A stretch of DNA of 12,840 bases, taken from contig JALZUH010000122.1 in NCBI GenBank assembly GCA_023301645.1, forward strand, positions 1 to 12,840. The letters run 5' to 3'. The DNA is from Akkermansiaceae bacterium (GTDB lineage: Bacteria > Verrucomicrobiota > Verrucomicrobiia > Verrucomicrobiales > Akkermansiaceae). Under the pieces are notes generated by a model. The model saw only the letters and a program-made list of their open reading frames with translations. It had not been told where the DNA came from and did not search any database. A program made the position numbers and the translations under genes. Position 1 is the first letter of the stretch. Each line of letters starts with the position of its first letter. Shown here in pieces: positions 1 through 7,554 of this stretch.

Positions 1-1079
1 TTAATACCTCCATCCACGGCTACGATGAGCGCGTGATCGCAGATGCCATCCGCCGCGAAATCAAGCGCGGCGGGCAAGTCTTCTTCCTACATAATCGCGT
101 CCAGAGTATTACCATGATGCAGAACATGCTCAAGGAGCTCGTGCCTGAGGCAACTAGTGTTGTAGGTCACGGCCAGATGGGGAAAGATGAGCTCGAAACT
201 GTCATGCACGCCTTTGTCAAAGGTGAGGCCGACATCTTGCTAGCAACCACCATCATCGAGAGTGGTATCGACATTCCGAATGCTAATACAATTATCATCG
301 ACCGCGCCGATCGCTTCGGACTGGCAGACCTCTATCAGCTACGCGGTCGTGTAGGCAGAGCTGGAGGCCAAGCATACGCGCTGCTACTACTCCCCAGTGA
401 CCTCATCAATGGCGATGCTCGCAAGAGAATCCATGCGATCGAACAATATACAGCTCTTGGCTCAGGGTTTAAAATAGCAATGCGTGACTTGGAAATTCGT
501 GGTGCTGGTAATCTACTGGGCACCAAGCAGTCAGGACACATTGCTGCTATTGGCTTTGACCTCTACTGCCAGCTGCTCAGGCAGTCCATTGACCGACTAC
601 GTGACGGTAAGATCACTCGCCGAGTAGACACCACGCTACGAGCAGACTTCCTGACCTTTAGCGAAGCTGAAAGCATCCAGAGGGAGTCAGCAGCAGCAGA
701 CCAGCCTGCTGATGACTATATTGGAAATCTCGGCGCTTATCTACCGACCTCCTACATGCCTGAGGCACGCTTACGGATCTCAGCCTATAAGGAACTCGCC
801 GAGCTCATCACCAGTAAGGAGCTCAAGGAGCTGCGCACTCGATGGCTAGACCGATTCGGCAAAGCGCCTGAGCCTGTCGAGCATCTACTGCTAGTGACAG
901 AGTTAAAACTCACTGCCTCGGCAGCGAATATAAGCACACTAGAAATAAGAGAGCAGCGTCTCATGCTGACAAGAAACGGCGAATACATCTTCCTTGAAGG
1001 AAAGAAGCATCCACGACTTATTCAGAGTGACCCCCTTCTTAAGCTTAAAGAAGGGTTGCGCTTACTCAATACTATTTAG
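1..1079 (+). CDS. mfd: Transcription-repair coupling factor Mfd, C-terminal part (5' end outside window)
   Basis: Mfd is an ATP-driven DNA translocase that pushes stalled RNA polymerase off DNA and recruits UvrA. The reading frame is open from base 3, with no start codon needed, so the gene enters from the left; about 358 residues are visible. In order they show the second RecA-like lobe (GGQVFFLHNRV near residue 23), helicase motif V (ATTIIESGIDIPN, about 81-93), motif VI (QLRGRVGR, about 112-119) and the translocation (TRG) region with RDLEIRGAGNLLG and QSGHIAAIGFDLY (nt 463-600). The C-terminal regulatory D7-type domain follows from about nt 670. The layout fits Mfd rather than RecG because of this long C-terminal domain. 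The UvrB-like and RNA-polymerase-binding domains would lie upstream. The TAG stop at 1077-1079 forms the base of a hairpin shared with guaA, which converges on it. Confidence 0.96.
   Translation, partial: NTSIHGYDERVIADAIRREIKRGGQVFFLHNRVQSITMMQNMLKELVPEATSVVGHGQMGKDELETVMHAFVKGEADILLATTIIESGIDIPNANTIIIDRADRFGLADLYQLRGRVGRAGGQAYALLLLPSDLINGDARKRIHAIEQYTALGSGFKIAMRDLEIRGAGNLLGTKQSGHIAAIGFDLYCQLLRQSIDRLRDGKITRRVDTTLRADFLTFSEAESIQRESAAADQPADDYIGNLGAYLPTSYMPEARLRISAYKELAELITSKELKELRTRWLDRFGKAPEPVEHLLLVTELKLTASAANISTLEIREQRLMLTRNGEYIFLEGKKHPRLIQSDPLLKLKEGLRLLNTI
1033..1055. other. Hairpin inside the 3' end of mfd
   Basis: A perfect 8-bp inverted repeat (CCCTTCTT at 1033-1040, AAGAAGGG at 1048-1055) encloses a 7-nt loop that itself contains AAGCTT. 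It lies in mfd codons, 21 bases before the next hairpin at 1077-1103. Neither side carries a T run, so it is not a textbook intrinsic terminator. On the guaA transcript it would be a second hairpin just beyond the first and could help stop read-through into mfd antisense. The pairing is seen directly; the role is inferred. Confidence 0.4.
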
Positions 1080-1103
1080 ACCTAGGATGATCACCTAGGT
1101 CTA
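1077..1103. terminator. Shared bidirectional hairpin between convergent mfd and guaA
   Basis: A perfect 10-bp inverted repeat (TAGACCTAGG at 1077-1086, CCTAGGTCTA at 1094-1103) encloses a 7-nt loop. The first three bases of the left arm are the TAG stop of mfd. The last three of the right arm, read on the other strand, are the TAG stop of guaA. The whole intergenic space is therefore one stem-loop that can form in either transcript. There is no T tract on either strand, so it may act as an RNA 3'-end stabiliser or a Rho-aided terminator instead of a strict intrinsic one. Confidence 0.55.
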
Positions 1104-2624
1104 CTCCCACTCGATACTTGCCGGTGGTTTTGTTGAGATATCGTAGAGGACACGGTTAATGCCATCTACTTCATTGAGAATACGGTTACTGACTTCACGT
1201 AGAAGTGCTGGTGGTAGCTCTACCCAGTCAGCCGTCATAGCGTCTTCACTGATGACTGCGCGCAGGTTAGTCGCCCACTCATAGCTTCGCTCATCACCTT
1301 TGACACCAACGGTCTTCACAGGAATAAGGCCAGCGTATGCTTGCCAGACTTTACCATACCAGCCGTGTGCTTTCAGTGTGCCGATAAAGATCGCGTCACA
1401 CTCGCGGATTACACGTAGTTTCTTTTCTGTAATGTCACCAGGGCAACGAACAGCAAGACCAGGACCAGGGAATGGGTGGCGATCGAGTATGTCTTGCTCG
1501 ATACCGAGTAGAGCACCTAGCTCACGAACCTCATCCTTGAAGAGTTCAGCGAGTGGTTCTAGCACCTTGCCTTGCTCTTGGAGATCGAGGATGCGTTGCA
1601 CACGGTTATGGTGTGTCTTGATCTTAGACGCCTTAGATTTAGCATTCGATGCGGACTCGATAACGTCAGGGTAAAGTGTTCCTTGAGCAAGCATCTCTGC
1701 ATCTCCCACGGTGTCCCAAAAGACATCGATGAAGAGGTTTCCGATGATCTTACGCTTCTCCTCAGGATCTGCAACACCAGCAAGCTTACCGAGGAATAAC
1801 TCGGAGCACTCAACCGTTTCAATATCGACTCCCATGCGTGCAAAGTTAGCACGAACTTCGTCACCTTCGTTCATACGCATCAAGCCGTGATCGACAAAAA
1901 TCGCCCGGACATTCACGCCAGCTTCATTGAGCAAAACAGCAAGAACTGTGCTATCAACACCACCACTAACGCCACATACAACTTGCTTATCACCGACTTT
2001 TGCGCGGATACCATCAAGCATTTCGCGCTTAAAGTCCTCAATGATAAAGGGAGCTAAATCTTTAGCAAGGCTGAGAAAGTTCTTAAGAATAGTATTACCC
2101 TCATGACTATGAGTCACCTCTGGGTGAAACTGGATACCGAAGTAGCGGTCTCCCCACTGGAGGGAAACAGGTGTGCCGCCTTTATTGGTAGCAATTACCT
2201 TCGAGTTATCAGGGAGGTCACTCACCGTATCTGAATGGCTCATCCAGACTTGTGAGCTGTCTGATATGTCGGCATAGAGTCCTTCTAAAGCAGATGGCTT
2301 GAGCTCAGCGGGGCCATACTCTCGGCGGTTACTGGACTTTACAGAACCCCCAAATTTAATATTAAGTAGCTGCATGCCGTAGCATACACCTAGCACAGGC
2401 ACTCCGTAGGAGTCTAGGGCATCGAAATCAATATCTGGAGCATCCTCATCACTCGTGCTCTTAGGTCCTCCAGAGAGAATAATCGCCCCAGGCTTACCCA
2501 GTGAGGCTACTTCCTCTGGTTCGTAGAGCTTCGCGTAGTGGCCTAATTCACGCACACGCCTGACAATGAGCTGGGTATACTGTGAGCCAAAGTCGAGAAC
2601 CGCAACGTGGTCTATTTCATTCAT
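1101..2624 (-). CDS. guaA: GMP synthase (glutamine-hydrolysing)
   Basis: GuaA converts XMP to GMP using ATP and ammonia from glutamine, the last step of GMP synthesis in the cytosol. The 507-residue length is normal for the family. The class I glutamine amidotransferase domain fills roughly residues 1-190, with the nucleophile Cys81 in GVCYGM and the His167/Glu169 pair in QFHPEV. The ATP-pyrophosphatase domain follows with its PP-loop SGGVDST at 220-226. The C-terminal dimerisation domain has the signature HPFPGPGLAVR and ends in the typical KPPASIEWE. The ATG at 2622-2624 gives a full-length N-terminus beginning just before DFGSQYTQLI, and there is no SD motif in front of it. It lies 72 bases downstream of guaB on the same strand, so a guaBA transcript is likely. 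Its TAG stop is embedded in the hairpin at 1077-1103. Confidence 0.98.
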   Translation of the reverse strand: MNEIDHVAVLDFGSQYTQLIVRRVRELGHYAKLYEPEEVASLGKPGAIILSGGPKSTSDEDAPDIDFDALDSYGVPVLGVCYGMQLLNIKFGGSVKSSNRREYGPAELKPSALEGLYADISDSSQVWMSHSDTVSDLPDNSKVIATNKGGTPVSLQWGDRYFGIQFHPEVTHSHEGNTILKNFLSLAKDLAPFIIEDFKREMLDGIRAKVGDKQVVCGVSGGVDSTVLAVLLNEAGVNVRAIFVDHGLMRMNEGDEVRANFARMGVDIETVECSELFLGKLAGVADPEEKRKIIGNLFIDVFWDTVGDAEMLAQGTLYPDVIESASNAKSKASKIKTHHNRVQRILDLQEQGKVLEPLAELFKDEVRELGALLGIEQDILDRHPFPGPGLAVRCPGDITEKKLRVIRECDAIFIGTLKAHGWYGKVWQAYAGLIPVKTVGVKGDERSYEWATNLRAVISEDAMTADWVELPPALLREVSNRILNEVDGINRVLYDISTKPPASIEWE

Positions 2625-2696
2625 ATAATTTTAGGAAAAGTAATCTGTTTTAAAGAGAAAGGAAAATGTGCTGTAAAATGACGAATCGTCAAATGC

Positions 2697-4151
2697 TTAG
2701 ACCGAAGGCTGATAGTTCACTGGCTCCTCAGTAATGGTGATGTCATGAACATGGCTCTCCTTGAGTCCACCTGATGTGATTTGAGTGAAGACCGCTTTCT
2801 GACGAAGCTCATCAAGATTATGAGCACCCACGTAGCCCATACCTGACTTAAGACCACCCATGAGCTGAAAGACAACATCTGAGAGTGGGCCTTTGTAAGG
2901 AACGCGACCCTCTACACCTTCAGCAACAAGTTTGCCAGAGCTGTTCTGCCCGTAGCGATCACCAGACCCCCTGCGCATAGCACCGAGAGAGCCCATACCG
3001 CGGTATGACTTAAACCTTCTGCCTTGGTAATGAACGGTAGCACCGGGACTCTCACGTGTGCCAGCAAGGATAGAGCCGAGCATGACAAGGTCTGCACCTG
3101 CTGCCATGGCTTTGACAATATCACCTGAGTAACGAATACCTCCATCGGCAATGACAGTAATGCCCTTATCACGGCAGTAAGAAGCTACGTTCTCGATAGC
3201 TGTAAACTGAGGCATGCCCACTCCTGAGATCACACGAGTCGTGCAGATGGAACCTGGACCGATACCGACTTTCACGCCTGATGCACCTGCTTCAACGAGG
3301 AACTTAGCACCTTCGGCAGTCACCACATTTCCAGCAATAACAGGAACGTCACCTAGCTCACGAAGCTGGCCGATCACCTCACGGATACGGCTGGTGTGAC
3401 CTGTAGCAGCATCGATAAATAGGGCGTCAGCGCCTGCTTCGATAAGTGCCTTAGCACGGTCGATGCAATCAGGACCCACGCCAACAGCAGCACCACAGAT
3501 AAGCTGTCCACCTGCGTCTTTAGCAGCATTGGTAAAAGTAATGTTTTTCTCAATATCAGCCCCTGTGATCAGTCCAGTGAGCTTGCCAGTGGAGTCGATA
3601 AGAGGAAGCTTCTCAATGCGGTTTTTATAGAGGACGCTGCGCGCGTCAGCTTGCTCAGTATTTTCAGGTGAAGTAATGAGTCGATCGAGTGGAGTCATCA
3701 CGTCGACAACCTTGGCTGAGTCATTGGCCATGTGGCGAATGTCACGCCCAGTAACCATACCTTCGAGCTTACCGTCAGCGTCCACAACTGGAAATCCTGA
3801 GAAGCCCTGCTCCCCCATGATGTAGCGGACTTCTCCGACTGTTTGATTCTTTGAAACAGTGTATGGCTCATGAATGACAGCACTCTCTGAGCGCTTCACT
3901 TTAGAGACCATTGCAGCCTGGTCTTCGATCAGGTTATTGCGGTGAATGACACCGATACCACCTTCTTGAGCCAATGCGATAGCTAGATCGGTTTCTGAAA
4001 CAGTATCCATCGCTGCTGAAACAACAGGAATGTTCATCTTAATGTCTGGAGTCAAAGCTGTCTTGAGATCAGCATCACCAGGTAAAACCGCGCTCATTTG
4101 CGGGGTTAATAAAACGTCATCGAAAGAAAGTCCTAGGGAGATTTGCGCCAT
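2697..4151 (-). CDS. guaB: IMP dehydrogenase
   Basis: IMP dehydrogenase oxidises IMP to XMP with NAD+, the committed step to guanine nucleotides. The 484 residues match the usual bacterial length. The N-terminus LGLSFDDVLLTP is typical. Two CBS domains, the regulatory Bateman module, are inserted at about residues 93-207. The catalytic loop GIGPGSICTTRV places the active-site Cys at 303 inside the potassium-binding loop. The phosphate-binding ADGGIRYSGD (about 335-344), SYRGMGSLGAM (about 382-392) and the flap segment EGVEGRVPYKG (411-421) follow. IDAATGH at about 246-252 has Thr where IDTAHGH-type sequences have His, a minor variation. The gene is the first of guaBA; its product XMP is the substrate of GuaA. 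No SD precedes the ATG at 4149-4151. A weak AT-rich promoter candidate lies about 45 bases upstream. Confidence 0.98.
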   Translation of the reverse strand: MAQISLGLSFDDVLLTPQMSAVLPGDADLKTALTPDIKMNIPVVSAAMDTVSETDLAIALAQEGGIGVIHRNNLIEDQAAMVSKVKRSESAVIHEPYTVSKNQTVGEVRYIMGEQGFSGFPVVDADGKLEGMVTGRDIRHMANDSAKVVDVMTPLDRLITSPENTEQADARSVLYKNRIEKLPLIDSTGKLTGLITGADIEKNITFTNAAKDAGGQLICGAAVGVGPDCIDRAKALIEAGADALFIDAATGHTSRIREVIGQLRELGDVPVIAGNVVTAEGAKFLVEAGASGVKVGIGPGSICTTRVISGVGMPQFTAIENVASYCRDKGITVIADGGIRYSGDIVKAMAAGADLVMLGSILAGTRESPGATVHYQGRRFKSYRGMGSLGAMRRGSGDRYGQNSSGKLVAEGVEGRVPYKGPLSDVVFQLMGGLKSGMGYVGAHNLDELRQKAVFTQITSGGLKESHVHDITITEEPVNYQPSV

Positions 4152-4194
4152 AAGCGAATCAATAGAGGAACGCGTCTAATGACAAGTGTAAATT

Positions 4195-4228
4195 CTTATA
4201 TTTAGCATTTTACCTAAACACCGTTTAA
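4195..4228 (-). promoter_or_regulatory. guaB: Weak sigma-70-like promoter candidate for guaBA
   Basis: The 153 bases between the ATPase stop and the guaB start contain an AT-rich patch at about 4180-4230. On the minus strand it offers TATAAG (4200-4195) or TAAATA (4204-4199) as a -10 element. TTAAAC at 4228-4223 is a poor -35 with an 18-bp spacer to the latter. A start near 4190 would give a leader of about 40 bases. The -35 match is only about half of consensus, so this is a tentative call. No operator-like palindrome is evident nearby. Confidence 0.25.
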
Positions 4229-4304
4229 CGATCCATGAATGCGCCTCTCCCAAAAGAAGCCCACCCTCCAATCAGGCCACGTATAAGCCTCCTTTTTTAA
4301 ATGC

Positions 4305-5621
4305 TTATTCGCCCCCTGTAGCTGACTTGGCCTCTAACACCTTCTCCATCATGGCTTTAGCATCTTCAGAGTCTTCCATATCTGGGCATCCATCACCCAC
4401 CAAATTTAAGTCATCACCATTGACCTCTTGAGGATCTGACGCCGCCCTGTTTTGACGACGTAGCGAGATGGGCTTTTTATCGACTTCATTGGCCGCCTCT
4501 GCCTGCAAGTCATCGGCAATGTGGTCTTGCCAAATCCCCGAAGACTGCCTCATGATTCCCCTTGCGTAAATGACTCCGAGATGAAGGTCTACCTCAGCCA
4601 TGATCACATCGACCTGATCCCCAGCCCTATCGGTTAGTAAAATCTTCGCCTGATCTTGAGTCAAAGGCTTTAGCTCAACAACGGAATCAAGAAGTCGATC
4701 TTTCAGCCCACTCGAGAGCCGTGGAGCAAAAGCAGTCTCCCAAATATCACTATTCACACTAATGATCACCGTAAGCTTCTCACAAGACTGGTGCAGGGAG
4801 TTTAGCAAGGTGCAGGTTTTAAGAGCTGCTTCAGGATTGCCAAAATAGCCCTCAACTTCATCTAATACTAATACAGGGGCTGTTACCAAACCGGCAAGGT
4901 TGAGCAAAGTGACTAACTTCTCGCAAGCATCATCATCACTACCGTCCTCCATGAAACGATGATAGAGCTCACCGTTTCGTCCAGCCTCATCGAGGGATGC
5001 CGAGCTATACTCGAATAGATTCTTCACCCACCAAGAAACCATGCGCGAGCTCGCCTTTGTGCGCTGACAAAGCTCGGTGGCTAGCTGTGGCCTGAGAAGA
5101 TCGAAGTTAGCCATGGCCCACTGCGCAGTCACCGCGGATTCGCTATTGAAATCAAATGTTTCAAGTGGCCTCATGCGCAAGGAATTCAGCGCCTCATCAA
5201 CATTCTCACTAGGCACAGTGCCTGACTTCACCAGAGGCTCAAGAGCTAAAGCAAAGATACGGCGAGTCAGAACATCTAGTAATGTCAGCCTAGTCTCAAA
5301 GTCAATAACGCGAGAAAACGTCCTCACAGTCTTATCAAGAATGCCTCTTGCATCAAGTGTGGAGCCAGCTATTGGCTCAAGGACGATAAACTCATGGGAT
5401 CTTATGACACTTCTACGCAGACGATCTAGTAAGTGCGTTTTACCAAAACCTGCCCTGGGTGATTTCAGCAAAATGAACTCCCCTGCCTGTTGGTCTGAAT
5501 TATTAAGCATACTCACCATCTTCGCTAGTGGCTCTGCATTAATTGAGCTAGTTGTTATTCTTGGCTTCTCACCAAGGCGTTCAAAAGGTTGCTTAAATGG
5601 GTTATTTAATGGCCGTAACAT
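4305..5621 (-). CDS. P-loop (AAA+-like) ATPase of unknown function
   Basis: This 438-residue protein has a clear nucleotide-binding core but no family I can name. Walker A is PRAGFGKTH at about residues 55-63 (Lys61, Thr62); it has Pro where the classical first Gly stands. Walker B is VLVLDEVEGYFG with Asp254 and Glu255, and a sensor-1-like strand VIISVNSDIW follows with Asn290. Arg300 and Arg309 lie where an arginine finger could sit. About 190 mostly helical residues separate Walker A and B, longer than in simple AAA+ proteins. After about residue 370 the sequence turns polar and then acidic (LQAEAANEVD, DMEDSEDAK), probably a disordered tail. There is no signal peptide or membrane segment, so it should be cytoplasmic. 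It follows the secreted-protein gene by 68 bases on the same strand, with an inverted repeat in that gap. No SD precedes the ATG at 5619-5621. Coding status is well supported; the function is unknown. Confidence 0.9.
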   Translation of the reverse strand: MLRPLNNPFKQPFERLGEKPRITTSSINAEPLAKMVSMLNNSDQQAGEFILLKSPRAGFGKTHLLDRLRRSVIRSHEFIVLEPIAGSTLDARGILDKTVRTFSRVIDFETRLTLLDVLTRRIFALALEPLVKSGTVPSENVDEALNSLRMRPLETFDFNSESAVTAQWAMANFDLLRPQLATELCQRTKASSRMVSWWVKNLFEYSSASLDEAGRNGELYHRFMEDGSDDDACEKLVTLLNLAGLVTAPVLVLDEVEGYFGNPEAALKTCTLLNSLHQSCEKLTVIISVNSDIWETAFAPRLSSGLKDRLLDSVVELKPLTQDQAKILLTDRAGDQVDVIMAEVDLHLGVIYARGIMRQSSGIWQDHIADDLQAEAANEVDKKPISLRRQNRAASDPQEVNGDDLNLVGDGCPDMEDSEDAKAMMEKVLEAKSATGGE

Positions 5622-5637
5622 GAGGGTAAATAAAGAG

Positions 5638-5657
5638 TTATATGAGGGGGCATATAA
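5638..5657. promoter_or_regulatory. Perfect inverted repeat in the leader of the ATPase gene
   Basis: TTATATG (5638-5644) and CATATAA (5651-5657) form a 7-bp perfect inverted repeat around a six-base purine spacer (C-rich on the transcript). It lies 16 bases upstream of the ATPase ATG in a short AT-rich gap. It could be an operator overlapping a -10-like TATA sequence, or an RNA hairpin just before the ribosome landing site. In an AT-rich stretch a 7-bp repeat can arise by chance, so the call is tentative. Confidence 0.35.
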
Positions 5658-5689
5658 GCATATTAATAAGAGCTAATCGAGTAGAATTA

Positions 5690-6604
5690 CTATCGACTAA
5701 GGACCTGTGCAGCATGAGACGGATCAACCTTGAAGGTGGATGAAAAGTTCGCCTTTGGAATCTGACCTTCAGCAACTTGATACTGAAACACTTTGACAGG
5801 TTTGACACCATTAATCTGAGAAAACAGGTATACGCGAACTGTTAATGGCTCATTACCCTTCGACCCTTGCAAATCCTTAATCGAGCACCAGATTTCATTC
5901 ACCCCGTCTCGACCACCACCAATGATGGTTTCTGATTGCTGTGTGTTTTGGAAACGATGATGGCTTAGCTTATTAATAGAGACTTTCACCTCTCGACCTG
6001 GGCAGAAGCTATAAACCTTTGCGATGTATTTAGCCTTACCGACAGTAATTGGCTGAACTGGTGTCTTTCCGTCAGGTAAAAAGGCAACACCATCTACATA
6101 GCTGGCATTACCAGACCTAAGCTGCTTTCGGACATCTTCGAGCCCACCAAGATTAACAAACTCCGCCAAATCATACTTCCAGCGCCCGCCCTCATGAACA
6201 TAGCTGATGACCAATAGATTCTCCGATGGATCTCCGCCTACACCAAAGTCAACTCGGCCAAAGCAAACAAGCTTCGCCGTCGCGCCCTTACTACGAGCAC
6301 GAAGCACCCTTAAGCCATTCAAGGTGGGAGGTGGCGTGGGCGTGCTAAATACACTTGCTGGAAAGTCACCTTTCTCTGATAAGATACGATTCTGAATCGA
6401 CTTAATGCGATGAGAAGCTGTGATCACCTTCCAACCATTGTAATTCTTCAGCACCATTGTCTTCTGCCAGTAATCATAGGTATCACTCAGAGGCTTTACT
6501 AAATCAGGCTGATTAGCCTGAGCCACCGCGCGAGGAGCGCCTGCGCAAATAACGAGCATTAAGACGGTCCAGAAAAATATTTGTGCATGTTTCACGGTTT
6601 GCAT
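5690..6604 (-). CDS. Secreted or periplasmic protein of unknown function
   Basis: The 304-residue product begins with a good Sec signal peptide: a short polar N-region with Lys5, a hydrophobic core at about 9-23 (IFFWTVLMLVICAGA) and a likely cleavage site AVA-QA after residue 28. Cys20 lies in the hydrophobic core but lacks a proper lipobox (Ile precedes it), so a lipoprotein is unlikely. The mature part is of mixed composition with a short Pro/Thr stretch (FSTPTPPPT), several predicted beta strands and about three cysteines, and no motif I recognise as catalytic. The gene lies directly upstream of the ATPase gene on the same strand, 68 bases apart, and diverges from the hydrolase gene across only 68 bases. 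Co-transcription with the ATPase is plausible, but the opposite compartments argue against direct contact. I do not recognise the family. Confidence 0.85.
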   Translation of the reverse strand: MQTVKHAQIFFWTVLMLVICAGAPRAVAQANQPDLVKPLSDTYDYWQKTMVLKNYNGWKVITASHRIKSIQNRILSEKGDFPASVFSTPTPPPTLNGLRVLRARSKGATAKLVCFGRVDFGVGGDPSENLLVISYVHEGGRWKYDLAEFVNLGGLEDVRKQLRSGNASYVDGVAFLPDGKTPVQPITVGKAKYIAKVYSFCPGREVKVSINKLSHHRFQNTQQSETIIGGGRDGVNEIWCSIKDLQGSKGNEPLTVRVYLFSQINGVKPVKVFQYQVAEGQIPKANFSSTFKVDPSHAAQVLSR

Positions 6605-6672
6605 TGGACAATAAATCCAGCTAAGGGCAAATCTTTTTTTAGCACGAGCTCAAAAGCTTGCACTGCACCGCT

Positions 6673-7506
6673 ATGAATATGCTTAACAAAGCCAATCCGC
6701 TCAACGGAGATCGCGACCGCGAGCTTCTTAAGGACGCTCTTTGCTACACTTACAAAATTGAAGACAACATCGAGCTTTCAGCTCACTGTTTCATGCCTGA
6801 AGGTCATGATATCAATGTCCTCAAGCCAACCATCATCTTCCTGCATGGTGGCCTCTGGGATGTCAGTATTGTCGCTCAATTTGCAGCACACTGTATGCAT
6901 TTTGCCAGCAGAGGAATGGTAGCTATCGCAGTAGAATATCGTGTTTCCTCCATCCATAACAGCACAGCTGAGGACTCGCTCGAGGACGCACAGGCAGCGA
7001 TGCTCTGGGCAAAACATAATCATAACATCATGGGAATAGATCCTGAGCAAATCATCATGGCAGGTGCTGCATCAGGTGCTCACATGGCACTCTCAATGGC
7101 GATGATACCCGATATCATGGTGAAGGAGCCATACTCGGCGCGCCCAATGGCTGTCATTGGAATAAGCCCCCTTGTTGACACTACCAAGAAGGGTATTGAG
7201 TCCGAGCGCTTCAGAGACCCACTAAATGCGACCAAGGACAGCCCCTCAAAAAACATCAAAAAGAAGATTGTCCCTACCCTACTCTTTCACGGTAAATCCG
7301 ACACCATCGTCCCTTATGAGCAGGTTTCTAAGTTTGCCAAAGCGATGAAACGCAAAAAAAACAACTGCGAACTCATCGATTACGAAGCTGTAAACCACAG
7401 CTTTTTCAACTTTAACGTAAGCCCTAAACACTTTGAGATTACGCTAAACTCAATGGATGCCTTTGTCGTAGAGCTGGGGTGTATCGAGCCGATGGAGTAT
7501 ATCTAG
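6673..7506 (+). CDS. Alpha/beta-hydrolase fold protein with shifted nucleophile motif
   Basis: This 277-residue protein has the architecture of the HGG carboxylesterase/lipase-like hydrolases. The oxyanion-hole motif is FLHGG (His58-Gly60), and the acid is Asp210 in HGKSDTIVP. The base is His242 in AVNHSFF. The nucleophile elbow is unusual: relatives typically read GxSAGGH, whereas here residues 131-137 are GAASGAH. The expected Ser position is Ala133 and a Ser (134) comes one residue later. It may be a variant esterase, or a catalytically dead relative. There is no signal peptide, so it should be cytoplasmic. The frame can be extended to a TTG at 6658, but ATG 6673 is preferred; ATG 6679 is also possible, and none has an SD motif. 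The 92-residue gene follows after 48 bases and may share its transcript. The substrate cannot be read from the sequence. Confidence 0.88.
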   Translation: MNMLNKANPLNGDRDRELLKDALCYTYKIEDNIELSAHCFMPEGHDINVLKPTIIFLHGGLWDVSIVAQFAAHCMHFASRGMVAIAVEYRVSSIHNSTAEDSLEDAQAAMLWAKHNHNIMGIDPEQIIMAGAASGAHMALSMAMIPDIMVKEPYSARPMAVIGISPLVDTTKKGIESERFRDPLNATKDSPSKNIKKKIVPTLLFHGKSDTIVPYEQVSKFAKAMKRKKNNCELIDYEAVNHSFFNFNVSPKHFEITLNSMDAFVVELGCIEPMEYI

Positions 7507-7554
7507 ACATCATTCAGATCACTCTATACCTATTTATAAATACGCGCCAAAAAC

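Noticed and set aside
1559..1864. Possible frameshift or second gene inside guaA
   Set aside because: guaA reads through intact for 507 residues with all expected motifs; the overlapping frames are shadows.
2679..2691. Small hairpin TGACG-AAT-CGTCA between guaB and guaA, overlapping a TTGACG that could be a -35 box for guaA
   Set aside because: The stem is only five pairs with no T tail, and the matching -10 (CACATT) is poor, so neither a terminator nor an internal promoter can be supported.
5077..5676. A 199-residue open frame on the plus strand opposite the ATPase gene
   Set aside because: It is antisense to a gene with clear Walker motifs and has a Ser/Leu/Arg-rich composition typical of a shadow frame.
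4305..6604. Possible phage-defence island around the orphan ATPase
   Set aside because: No nuclease, methylase, toxin or other defence effector is present; the flanks are core genes and there are no mobility genes or repeats at the edges.
6620..6663. Inverted-repeat-like GCACGAGCT/AGCTTGCAC next to a T7 run in the divergent gap
   Set aside because: Only part of it pairs, and the T run precedes the hairpin on the plus strand and becomes an A run on the minus strand, so it is not a terminator.
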